From contig NZ_VDGH01000003.1 of assembly GCF_006861795.1 (NCBI RefSeq), positions 62,001-126,000 on the forward strand: a stretch of 64,000 nt of DNA, given 5' to 3'. Of this stretch, positions 26,352 to 33,814 are shown piece after piece. The notes beneath the pieces are model-generated. The model searched no databases. It saw only the letters and a list, made by a program, of their open reading frames with translations, and was not told the DNA's origin. How positions within the stretch are numbered: position 1 is the stretch's first letter; each line of letters starts with the position of its first letter. A program made the position numbers and the translations under genes. This DNA is from Psychrobacillus lasiicapitis. GTDB taxonomy: Bacteria; Bacillota; Bacilli; Bacillales_A; Planococcaceae.

Positions 26352-28577
26352 TTAATAACCAGTAATAGAGTTTGTTACATTAACTTTTAAGCCGTATTCG
26401 TTAGTTACACCTGTTACTCCATTAACAGTTACAGTACCGTTAATTTTACCATCTCCACCAGAGATAGAAGATGGAGCACCAAAAGTGATATTGAAACCAG
26501 TAGCAGTTTCAACGATTGAAGTATTATTAACTCCATCAACATAAGTAGCTTTAGTTAAGTCACCGTCTAATAATGTAATTTGTGCTTTTGAAGCAATTTT
26601 AACATTATCTTTATCTTCATCTTTTGCAGCATTAAATGCTACAGTTTTTCCTGTGATTGTTTCATTAGTACCATTTCCAGCAGTTACAGCTGCTACATTA
26701 TACTTACCAGCTACTACTTTTAATTCATCGCTTAATCCAGCTAAATTGTTAGCATAGTCAGGAGCTACTTCATTAACGTTAGCTGCTTGGCGTGCTTGGA
26801 AAGTTACCGCTACAGTTGGGTCTACGTTTAGAGCTACAGACCAAGTACCGTTAGATTTTACAGTAGTTGATGCTACTGGACGAGTTAAAGAAGTGTTATA
26901 GATTGACACTACTTTACCTGCTTCACCAGTTCCAGTTAAAGTAATAGTATTACCTTCTACACGGAAAGCTGTAGTATCCCCTAAGTATTCTTGATCTAAT
27001 GAGAAGTCTACTCCTGCAACTTTATCAAGTGCTAATTGAAGTGTAGAACCACCAGTTTTAACGTATGAACCTGTAACTACGTCACCTTTAGATAATTTAG
27101 CTTTTAAAGCATCTAAAGAAATAACTGCATTGTTTGTATCTTGATATACATTACCAGTTGCTTTCAATAGAATCTTTTGGTTAGCATCATTAACAAAATA
27201 GTTATTAGCTGCATCTACATATTTAACAGTTCCAGTTGCATTGTTTTCTAATGTTAATGTTTCAGGTACAGTATAGAAGTTTAATGAACCAGAAGTTTTT
27301 GTTTCAATAACAGATCCTTCTACTCCTGTTAAAGATTGGAATTTAACTTTACCAGCTGTTGCAGCAGTATTTCCAGCTGCTTTAACAGTTACTACTAATT
27401 GTCCATTAACTGGGTAGTAGATATCATCAGCAGCATCTGCAGCTGCACCGTTAACAGTTGCTAATACATAGTTAGTATCATCAGTTAATGTAACTTTTAC
27501 AGGACCATTATGAGTAGTACCTTGTGTAGTCTTGAATGAAGAAGATACAGCAAGTGATTGACCTACTTCAGCATGTAATGCTGTTGCATCTACATTAACG
27601 TTTCCAACTGGAGCCGCAGGTGTTTCAAATGAAACTGTAGAGTTTTTGTAAGTTACAGAGTATTTAGTTGCAGCATCTAAAGCTGTAGTTGTTAAAGTTA
27701 CAGTTTTATTGTCTGAACCAAATGCAGTTTTTGTTACAACAGCGCCATTATCTAAAACAAATTCAGATTCTGATACTGCAACTACTGGTTTAGTTAAAGT
27801 TAAGATAACAGTTTTGTTATCAACATAAGTAACAGATTGAACTGCTAATGGAAGAGAAGCAACTACATCATCAACTGATTTTTGTAAAGAAGTTTCCCAT
27901 GTAAGAACGTTTGCATCAAGGATTGCTTGTGCTTCAGCGATCTTTTTAGAAGCGTCTGCAGTTTTACCTGCTTTAACGTCTGCTGCTGCTGCTTTAGATA
28001 ACATGTTTACAGTTACTTCGTTTTTAACTGAAGCAACTAATTTTTCGATTGCTGGTTTAACTGCGCCACGGATACCGTCACGAGTTGATTGACCATATAC
28101 GCGGTCTAAAAGAGCCGCTTGTTTACGGTACTCAGCAGTTGCTTTGTGGTAAGCAGTTTCTACTTTTTCGATATCGTCAGTTTTAATTGCTGCATCTAAT
28201 CCAGCAGTTAATTCTTTAATTTTTTCACTTGAAGTAATTGCATCAATGTAAGCTTGAGCGCGTTTAACTTGTAATTTTGGTTCTACAAGTTTAGCGTTGA
28301 TGCTTAATTGTTCAGATGCAGTAGCTTTTTTAGCTGCTGCTTCTGCATTTGCGATTGCTTTTTTAGCAGCGTTGTATTGGTCATATGGACGTGTTACATA
28401 GTCAGCAGAACCTTCTACTGAGATAGCCCATTTTAATACTGTACCTGCGTTTTGTGCGTCTGTTACTAATTGGTTTACATTTGTTGCTGCATCAGCTTGG
28501 TTTACTGGTGCTGCTGCAACGAATGCTGAAGCTGCTACTGCAGTTGAAGCTGCAATTTTGATAGCTTTTTTCTTCAT
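26352..28577 (-). CDS. Main S-layer protein with SbsC-type wall-binding domain (paralog 1)
   Basis: 741 residues. A signal peptide (cleavage after ADA30) precedes the SbsC-like wall-polymer-binding domain (about 31-250; YHKATAEYRKQAALLDRVYGQ, KPAIEKLVASVKNEVTVNML). An SbsA-like Ig domain (about 255-320; VDNKTVILTLTKPVV) and several beta domains follow, including a Big-type module (TLTGTGEAGKVVSIYN). It ends YGLKVNVTNSITGY. It is very Ala/Val/Thr-rich, almost without Cys or Met. Codon choice is strongly biased (GCT, GTT, ACT, AAC), as in abundant proteins. It has a near-ideal promoter, a 90-nt leader and a strong terminator. No SLH domains are present. I infer it is the dominant S-layer subunit. 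Confidence 0.9.
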   Translation of the reverse strand: MKKKAIKIAASTAVAASAFVAAAPVNQADAATNVNQLVTDAQNAGTVLKWAISVEGSADYVTRPYDQYNAAKKAIANAEAAAKKATASEQLSINAKLVEPKLQVKRAQAYIDAITSSEKIKELTAGLDAAIKTDDIEKVETAYHKATAEYRKQAALLDRVYGQSTRDGIRGAVKPAIEKLVASVKNEVTVNMLSKAAAADVKAGKTADASKKIAEAQAILDANVLTWETSLQKSVDDVVASLPLAVQSVTYVDNKTVILTLTKPVVAVSESEFVLDNGAVVTKTAFGSDNKTVTLTTTALDAATKYSVTYKNSTVSFETPAAPVGNVNVDATALHAEVGQSLAVSSSFKTTQGTTHNGPVKVTLTDDTNYVLATVNGAAADAADDIYYPVNGQLVVTVKAAGNTAATAGKVKFQSLTGVEGSVIETKTSGSLNFYTVPETLTLENNATGTVKYVDAANNYFVNDANQKILLKATGNVYQDTNNAVISLDALKAKLSKGDVVTGSYVKTGGSTLQLALDKVAGVDFSLDQEYLGDTTAFRVEGNTITLTGTGEAGKVVSIYNTSLTRPVASTTVKSNGTWSVALNVDPTVAVTFQARQAANVNEVAPDYANNLAGLSDELKVVAGKYNVAAVTAGNGTNETITGKTVAFNAAKDEDKDNVKIASKAQITLLDGDLTKATYVDGVNNTSIVETATGFNITFGAPSSISGGDGKINGTVTVNGVTGVTNEYGLKVNVTNSITGY

Positions 28578-28587
28578 AAACTTGTGA

Positions 28588-28668
28588 TCTCCCTTCGCTT
28601 GTGTGTTGCAATTTTGTAGTGTGTAACGCCGGTCGCTTGATAGCGTCCAATATCATCACCCTAACTAA
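28588..28668 (-). promoter_or_regulatory. 5' leader of the main S-layer mRNA
   Basis: About 90 nt between the predicted transcription start (near 28668) and the ATG. It contains a small hairpin at 28631-28648 (GG.CGCT-ATCA-AGCG.CC). Next to it is the 12-mer CGGCGTTACACA (28631-28620), which is complementary to a segment of the candidate small RNA at 29000. The ribosome site is AAGGGAGAT. Confidence 0.55.
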
Positions 28669-28674
28669 TATATG

Positions 28675-28703
28675 AGTATACAAAACTCTTATGCTAAAAT
28701 CAA
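28675..28703 (-). promoter_or_regulatory. Strong SigA promoter of the main S-layer gene
   Basis: Minus-strand TTGATT, a 17-nt spacer, then TATACT; an AT-rich stretch lies upstream. Confidence 0.75.
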
Positions 28704-28984
28704 CTAGAAACCTCAAAGATTACCAGTTTATTTTTGAGGATGATGTTTTGAAAGCACCAAGGACTCTATTACATGTTCCATATTACAGGATTATTAAAAT
28801 TTATGCCACCTTTTTTTCTGAATAATTATTACCATTTTTATAATGATAGATTACCTAACATTGTTTTTATTAGTTTAATTGATTTTTCTTTCTATTTTCT
28901 ACGGCCAATTTATAGTAGCTTCTTTTTAGTGAATTATTTTATTTAAAATTTCTTTGTTTAAATGCGTGCATTTTTCAAAATTTA

Positions 28985-28993
28985 TGTTATGAT
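28985..28993 (+). promoter_or_regulatory. Extended -10 promoter of the candidate small RNA
   Basis: TGTTATGAT matches an extended -10. The -35 region is weak. Transcription would start near 29000. Confidence 0.4.
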
Positions 28994-29089
28994 GTACAGT
29001 ATAGAAGGTTACTTATAGATGTGTAACGCCGTAAACTTGTTTGTACATTCATTAGTGTGCAGCCTTCTACTTCCTTCGTTTTATCGCTC

Positions 29090-29135
29090 AAGAAAAGAAG
29101 CATCTGAACATCGGATGCTTCTTTTCTTATTTTTA
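29090..29135 (+). terminator. Strong terminator, first of a tandem pair
   Basis: A 15-bp stem AAGAAAAGAAGCATC/GATGCTTCTTTTCTT is followed by ATTTTT on the plus strand. Confidence 0.85.
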
Positions 29136-29136
29136 C

Positions 29137-29167
29137 GCCTTTTGCTCATGCAAAGGGCCTTTTTTAT
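29137..29167 (+). terminator. Second terminator of the tandem pair
   Basis: A stem GCCTTTTGC/GCAAAGGGC is followed by CTTTTTTAT. Confidence 0.8.
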
Positions 29168-29637
29168 ATTCGTGCCGCAAATACAGCCCCTCTGAACAGA
29201 TCTGCAAGTACTTCTACTTATGGTCGGAAAGTCGTTTTTTTATCGGTATAGGTTGGGCGGCAAGCGTAGCCGTCTTGTGTTTGAACTCGATAGTATTTAA
29301 GAACGTTTTATGCCACTCGAATCCAATAGAGCTGATTGATTGGAGTTATTTAGAAATAAATCTAGAGTATAAAAGTTGTATATGATAGTTAAATCGACTT
29401 ACTGTTTACCTATTCGAACTTTTCAGTAATATTAAACTTTTATTACTATCGTAAACGAATAGTAATGTCATATAGTCCTAAAACTCCTTTTAGTTTGCCT
29501 GCTAGGTGGCTACTGTTATCTATAAAGTTCACCTAGAGAAATTGATTACTATTTATATTTAGTGGGAGTTTCTTCTATATAAACGTGTTCGTTTATATAG
29601 AAGATAAAATAAGTTATTGTTATTTATCTATTACAAA
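29168..29637. other. AT-rich gap without a recognised gene
   Basis: No gene is supported. The only structure seen is a 14-bp inverted repeat with a TGTT loop at 29572-29603. Confidence 0.5.
29572..29603. repeat. Perfect 14-bp inverted repeat
   Basis: CTTCTATATAAACG and its exact complement surround a TGTT loop. There is no T-run after it in either direction, so it may be an operator, a cruciform or a decayed element rather than a terminator. Confidence 0.6.
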
Positions 29638-29667
29638 AGAAAAACCACTAGATCCCTCTAGTGGTTT
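29638..29667 (-). terminator. Terminator overlapping the stop of the amino-acid ABC operon
   Basis: An 11-bp stem AAACCACTAGA/TCTAGTGGTTT with a run of T on the minus strand; the TAG stop of the ATPase gene lies inside the stem. Confidence 0.85.
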
Positions 29668-30386
29668 AATACTTTGGATAAAAAGTCTTGCGCGCGTTGT
29701 GTATCTGGGTTGGTGAAGAATTTGTTTGGTGCTGCGCGTTCGACTATTTTGCCATCTGCCATGAAGACGATTTCGTCGCAGATTTCTTTGGCGAAGCCCA
29801 TTTCATGTGTTACGACGACCATGGTCATACCGTCTTTTGCTAGTTTACGGATGGCATCGAGCACTTCGGTTACCATTTCTGGGTCGAGTGCGGATGTTGG
29901 TTCGTCAAATAGCATTACGTGTGGATCCATTGCAAGTGCTCGCGCGATAGCTACACGTTGTTGTTGACCGCCGGATAGTCTACTTGGGTAAGCATCGCAT
30001 TTATCCGCTAGCCCAAGCGATGCTAGTAGTTCTTTTCCTCTTTTTTCAGCCGCTTCTTTTGATAGACCTTTTACTTTCATTGGTGAAATCGTAACGTTTT
30101 CTAGTGCCGTTAGAAACGGAAATAGGTTAAAGCTTTGGAAAACAAAGCCGATGTTTAGACGGGCTTTGTTGATATCCGTTTTTTTGTCATGGATAGAGAT
30201 TCCGTCAACGATAATTTCTCCATTATCGATAGGTTCTAGTGCATTGATCGTTCGGATGAGGGTTGATTTGCCTGCTCCACTCGGACCGATTAGTGCGACT
30301 ACATTCGATTTTGGTACTTCGAGCGAAACGTCGGTTAGGACGTGGTGGGCACCGAAGCTTTTATTGACATTTTTAATAGAGATCAT
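29658..30386 (-). CDS. Polar amino-acid ABC transporter ATP-binding protein (GlnQ family)
   Basis: A 242-residue cytoplasmic ATPase of the PAAT importer family. Walker [10 protein letters not shown] (about 34-42), Q-loop [10 protein letters not shown], signature [16 protein letters not shown], Walker [15 protein letters not shown] and H-loop [11 protein letters not shown] are intact. It is the last gene of a three-gene operon (binding protein, permease, ATPase) read from 31920. The family imports Gln, Glu, Arg, His or cystine; the substrate is not decided by the sequence. Confidence 0.95.
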   Translation of the reverse strand: MISIKNVNKSFGAHHVLTDVSLEVPKSNVVALIGPSGAGKSTLIRTINALEPIDNGEIIVDGISIHDKKTDINKARLNIGFVFQSFNLFPFLTALENVTISPMKVKGLSKEAAEKRGKELLASLGLADKCDAYPSRLSGGQQQRVAIARALAMDPHVMLFDEPTSALDPEMVTEVLDAIRKLAKDGMTMVVVTHEMGFAKEICDEIVFMADGKIVERAAPNKFFTNPDTQRAQDFLSKVLNH

Positions 30387-30407
30387 TTGGGTACACCCTC
30401 CTTGCCG

Positions 30408-31067
30408 TTATGCTTCGCTTTTCGATAATCTTGTTTCGAAGTATCGAATGATTAGTGATAAGCTGAATGTCATGATGAAATAGACAACTGCAACAAATGT
30501 CCACACTTCAATAGAACGGAATGATGTTGCTACTAGATTTTTTGCGTCCAAGGTTAACTCAGTCGCTCCGATGATAGATATCAGGGACGAGTCTTTTATT
30601 AGCATGATAAATTGCGATGCAAGCGGTGGTAATACTCTTCTAAATGCTTGCGGTAAAATAATGTGTGTCATTGCCTTTGCGTGAGACATCCCAAGTGATC
30701 GCGCAGCTTCCATTTGTCCTTTTGGCACACCTTGGATACCTGCACGAACGATTTCGGCAATAAATGCCCCAGCAAAAATGGCTAGTCCCCAGATCGAGCC
30801 CCAATAGGAGCCCAGCTTCAAGAATTGTCCGAGGACGAAGAAAATCCAAATAAGTAATACAAGCAGTGGAACACCGCGGATTATCTCTACATATATAGAA
30901 GATATTAATCTAAAAAATTTATTTTTCGAGATACGCCCCATTCCAAAAATAATCCCTATTGGAATAGCAAGTAAGATAGAAATCGCTGAAATTTCCAGCG
31001 TTTTCAACGCTCCATAGATGAATACATCCATATTGCGGGTAATAACACTCCAGTCATACATATACAT
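30408..31067 (-). CDS. Polar amino-acid ABC transporter permease
   Basis: 219 residues with about five membrane spans. The PAAT permease signature is present (N-terminal GALKTLEISAISILLAIPIGIIFG; VEIIRGVPLLVLLIWIFF; EIVRAGIQGVPKGQMEAARSLGMS as the ATPase-docking EAA loop). The ATG at 31067 follows AGGAGG by 7 nt. It is probably a homodimer with the ATPase encoded 21 nt downstream. Confidence 0.95.
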   Translation of the reverse strand: MYMYDWSVITRNMDVFIYGALKTLEISAISILLAIPIGIIFGMGRISKNKFFRLISSIYVEIIRGVPLLVLLIWIFFVLGQFLKLGSYWGSIWGLAIFAGAFIAEIVRAGIQGVPKGQMEAARSLGMSHAKAMTHIILPQAFRRVLPPLASQFIMLIKDSSLISIIGATELTLDAKNLVATSFRSIEVWTFVAVVYFIMTFSLSLIIRYFETRLSKSEA

Positions 31068-31098
31068 AGTTGTTCCTCCTCTAGATTGCCAGAGTGTC

Positions 31099-31920
31099 CT
31101 ACTCTTCTACTACTTCATCTAACCAGTCAGAAGATTCGAACCATTTTTCGCGAGATGCAAGCTCTGCTGGGCTTCCAAGGTAGCTGTTTAAGAATGAATT
31201 AACCCATTGAATTGTTTCGAAGTCGTTTTTCTTAAGTGCGATTCCAAGATTTTCTGTAGAAATTAAGCCTTCTAACTGTCTTACATTATCACCATTTTGT
31301 AGTTTCCAAACTGCAATTGCCGGCTCGTCATATACGATACCATCTGCTTGCCCTTGTGCTAATGCTGCTGCTGCATCTGGGAAATTTTCATAGTCCACTA
31401 CTTGTGCATTTTTAAATACGTCTTTTGCAAGTAACGCACCAGTCGTTCCGATACCTACTGCAATTTTCTTACCTGCTACATCAAGGTCTTGCCATGTTTT
31501 AGTCGCTGTATCTGAACCAGGTAGCATTACTGCTTGACCAGTTTGGAAGTATGGATCAGCAAAGCTTACTGCTAATGCGCGGTCCCCGCGAATAGTCATA
31601 CCAGCAAAAACCATGTCTACTTCACCTGTTTGTAGAGCAGGAATTAATCCGTCAAAAGTAAATTGTTTGTACTCAACTTCTACGCCAAGTGCCTTTGCAA
31701 GCGCTTCTGCAGTGTCTGCGTCATAGCCTACGAAAGTACCATTTGGATCTTTCATATCAAATGGGAAATATCCTGTAGACATCCCGATTACTAACTTTTT
31801 GTTTTTTAATGCTTTTTGAATGGTTGAGTTTTCTGTTGATACTCCCCCACCTGAATCATTGCTACACCCTGCAATGATTAACATGGTAATCATTAATACT
31901 GCTGCTAACCATTTTTTCAT
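31099..31920 (-). CDS. Polar amino-acid-binding lipoprotein
   Basis: 273 residues from the ATG at 31920, with GGGGGA 7 nt upstream; an in-frame ATG five codons earlier overlaps that ribosome site. The lipobox LIIAGC gives a membrane-anchored lipoprotein. The SBP_bac_3 fold is clear: KLVIGMSTGYFPFDMKDPNG, GYDADTAEALAKALGVEVE, FDGLIPALQTGEVDMVFAGMTI.....R. The conserved Arg (IRGDRALAVSF) and Asp (IVYDEPA) that hold amino-acid ligands are present. It is the first gene of the operon, with a promoter at 31985-32013. Confidence 0.94.
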   Translation of the reverse strand: MKKWLAAVLMITMLIIAGCSNDSGGGVSTENSTIQKALKNKKLVIGMSTGYFPFDMKDPNGTFVGYDADTAEALAKALGVEVEYKQFTFDGLIPALQTGEVDMVFAGMTIRGDRALAVSFADPYFQTGQAVMLPGSDTATKTWQDLDVAGKKIAVGIGTTGALLAKDVFKNAQVVDYENFPDAAAALAQGQADGIVYDEPAIAVWKLQNGDNVRQLEGLISTENLGIALKKNDFETIQWVNSFLNSYLGSPAELASREKWFESSDWLDEVVEE

Positions 31921-31984
31921 GTTTGTGTCCCCCATTTTTCTCTAATTAATTCAGTTCCCCTGTTGAAACTAGTGAATTATTAGT

Positions 31985-32013
31985 AGTATAGATTATTATT
32001 ATTCACATGTCTA
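31985..32013 (-). promoter_or_regulatory. SigA promoter of the amino-acid ABC operon
   Basis: Minus-strand TAGACA and TATACT are spaced by 17 nt, about 65 nt before the ATG. Confidence 0.6.
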
Positions 32014-32050
32014 CATAAAAAATAAATAGTTATAATATTATTATTATTGA

Positions 32051-32079
32051 TTCTATTTGCAAAAAGGTGCAAAATAGAA
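32051..32079. promoter_or_regulatory. Candidate operator in the divergent gap
   Basis: An inverted repeat TTCTATTTGCA / TGCAAAATAGAA with a 6-nt centre lies between the transporter promoter and the regulator gene. It fits a dimeric XRE-type repressor site. Confidence 0.45.
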
Positions 32080-32169
32080 TTACCAATAGATTATATGTGA
32101 TCTATCTTCATCATATTATATGTTTTATTATTCTGGTAATTGTATATTTATTCGAAAAGGGGTTTTGTT

Positions 32170-32724
32170 ATGGAGTTTCCAAAAGGAGAGATTGGTAAGC
32201 GAATACGCTATTTACGTAGGTTTCAAGGATTGACGTCAGAAGAGCTTGCTAGACTAGCAGGAGTGAGTCAAAGTATGATTTCCCAAATAGAGAGAGGACT
32301 TGTATCCCCTTCTTTGGAGACACTATGGAAGTTGAGCCATAGTTTGAAGGTGCCAATCTTTTCGTTTTTCGAAACGGAGGAGACGAATGCTGTTTCGATT
32401 ACACGTGCCGGAGAGGCTAAAGTGGTGAAGCGAGTACGTCCTACTGTGAGTTATGAGTTGTTGTCGCCAAGCAACGGCAAGCAGATGAGTTTTTTTAAGA
32501 TGACTGTGGAACCTGGACAGGATTTGGATACTCCTTTTGTATTTCATGGGGGCGAGGAGTGTGGGATGATTCTTTCCGGTTGCTTGCGTGTGGAGCTAGA
32601 GGGTGAGTGCCACACGCTTTGTCAGGGGGATAGTATTTACTTCGATAGTTCGCAGCCGCATCGTTTTTTTAATGAAGGGGACGAGGATGCGGTGGCGATT
32701 TGGACGATGACTTCTAGTTTTTAG
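32170..32724 (+). CDS. XRE-family regulator with cupin sensor domain
   Basis: 184 residues from the ATG at 32170, behind AAAAGGGG; an in-frame ATG ten codons upstream has no site. Residues about 8-65 form an HTH_3 domain (IRYLRRFQGLTSEELARLAGVSQSMISQIERGLVSPSLETLW). Residues about 110-180 form a cupin (HGGEECGMILSGCLRVELEG, GDSIYFDSSQPHRFFN). This class (PuuR-like) often represses an adjacent transporter or catabolic operon and senses its substrate. It is divergent from the amino-acid ABC operon, which is therefore the likely target. Confidence 0.9.
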   Translation: MEFPKGEIGKRIRYLRRFQGLTSEELARLAGVSQSMISQIERGLVSPSLETLWKLSHSLKVPIFSFFETEETNAVSITRAGEAKVVKRVRPTVSYELLSPSNGKQMSFFKMTVEPGQDLDTPFVFHGGEECGMILSGCLRVELEGECHTLCQGDSIYFDSSQPHRFFNEGDEDAVAIWTMTSSF

Positions 32725-32745
32725 AGGATTAATTTACGTCCGTTT

Positions 32746-32782
32746 AAAAAATGCCCTTTGCTTTGGCAAAAGGCATTTTTTT
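32746..32782 (+). terminator. Terminator of the XRE-cupin gene
   Basis: A stem AAATGCC.TTTGC / GCAAAAGGCATTT is followed by a run of T. Confidence 0.88.
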
Positions 32783-32905
32783 GCGTCTTATTTCAAAGAG
32801 TAGATCATGATTAGCGTTAACCTTTTTGAACGGAGAGCAACTAATATATCCCTTCCTATATTATTTATAATAGTTCCTCTGCCAACAGCAGCTAATGAAT
32901 GGACT

Positions 32906-33373
32906 TTATACCACTTTACTTGTATCTTTTAATGCTTCGGTACGAACAAGCTCCACAAAGTCATTTACTACTTTTTCATTTTGTTTTTGACTGCCCATTT
33001 TTGATAAAATACGTCCAATGAAATTGATCCCTTCATTTTGACCGGTGTATATAAATCTAGTTGTTTGTTCGTCTATTTTTATTAAGGTAAAGCCTGCTTG
33101 GATTTTAAAGAGTTTTGCTAATGTGAACTCGATTTTATTGTGTTTTTTGTGGGCTGTGTTTTCATATTCGATGTCTGTTACGATGTACGTTTCCGTTCTT
33201 TTTCCTTCTCTGTAGGTTTGCTGATAGGTGGAACCCACGACGCCTTCTTTTATTTCTAAAGGTTTGTGTTCTACTATGTTTGGCATGATTCTTTGGATGT
33301 TGTCGAGGTCAAATAGGTTCCAAATTGTTTCGATTGGTGCTTGAATCGTGGTTTCTTTGTGCCAAGTTAGCAT
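32906..33373 (-). CDS. SRPBCC (START/Bet v1-like) domain protein
   Basis: 155 residues from the ATG at 33373, which has AAGGAG 7 nt upstream; an in-frame upstream ATG lacks a site. The pattern KETTIQAPIETIWNLFDLDNIQRIMPN, then GVVGSTYQQTYREGKRTETYIVTD and TLIKIDEQTTRFIYTGQNEG, is typical of the polyketide cyclase/dehydrase or AHSA1-like SRPBCC fold. That fold makes a hydrophobic ligand pocket. There is no signal peptide. The ligand and role are unknown; it is a single-gene unit. Confidence 0.82.
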   Translation of the reverse strand: MLTWHKETTIQAPIETIWNLFDLDNIQRIMPNIVEHKPLEIKEGVVGSTYQQTYREGKRTETYIVTDIEYENTAHKKHNKIEFTLAKLFKIQAGFTLIKIDEQTTRFIYTGQNEGINFIGRILSKMGSQKQNEKVVNDFVELVRTEALKDTSKVV

Positions 33374-33558
33374 GTGTGCGCTCCTTTTTAGTATTCCGAA
33401 TAGTTTGCGAATTTCACTATAGTGTACCATATTATTGGTTGATTACAATGCTTGTTTTTTTAGTGGATCGAGGTGCTGAATGTAGAGTATCGAGGATTGT
33501 TTCGTTAGTAAGCACAAACATGAGTAAATCTTGGCTAAAAGTTTTTTACTTAGAAAAA

Positions 33559-33671
33559 TGGTTGCTTTCGACTTTGAAATGGTTGCTTATAGAATCGATT
33601 TGGTTGCTCTCCCGATAGTTTTAGTTGCTCTCCATGGTCGGTTGGTTGCCCTTAACCATTTTATGGATTGT
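33559..33671. repeat. 21-bp-period motif array, GCAACCA family (array B)
   Basis: On the plus strand TGGTTGCT (or a close variant) starts at 33559, 33580, 33601, 33622, 33643 and 33664, exactly 21 bp apart each time. The 13-14 bp between are not conserved. On the minus strand the array is preceded by AAAATGGTTAAGG, a leader shared with the arrays at 60018 and 62768. Confidence 0.9.
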
Positions 33672-33734
33672 TTTATCGGCAAACTACTTTATATTAGGAT
33701 ATAAATTGAGGGTTGCCACTCATTTTGGTAATTG

Positions 33735-33770
33735 AAAAAAGACCGGCCTATGGAATAGGACGATCCGGTT
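33735..33770 (-). terminator. Terminator of the argCJBD operon
   Basis: On the minus strand ACCGG...CCTAT/ATAGG..CCGGT is followed by CTTTTTTC. Confidence 0.75.
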
Positions 33771-33814
33771 GTGAATAGCGGTTCTCTGAGCGCTTTAATT
33801 CAAGTTTTTTTGTT

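Larger units (their letters stand above)
29000..29167 (+). ncRNA. Candidate small RNA divergent from the main S-layer gene
   Basis: Plus-strand transcription from the extended -10 at 28985-28993 would run into two consecutive terminators (29090-29135 and 29137-29167), although no convincing gene lies upstream of them. The transcript can close a 7-bp helix, TAGAAGG (29002-29008) with CCTTCTA (29063-29069), around an inner GTTAC/GTAAC hairpin. The loop holds TGTGTAACGCCG (29020-29031), complementary over 12 nt to the main S-layer leader. A 58-codon frame (ATG at 29019) exists but runs through both terminator hairpins, so an RNA is the better reading. This is inferred from signals only. Confidence 0.45.
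33374..33814. other. Gap between argD and the SRPBCC gene
   Basis: No gene. It contains the argD terminator (33735-33770) and a six-unit 21-bp-period array (33559-33671). Confidence 0.7.

Noticed and set aside
29019-29195. 58-codon peptide gene upstream of the ABC operon
   Set aside because: The frame runs through two terminator hairpins and its composition follows them; the ribosome site is weak and distant. A small RNA explains the signals better.
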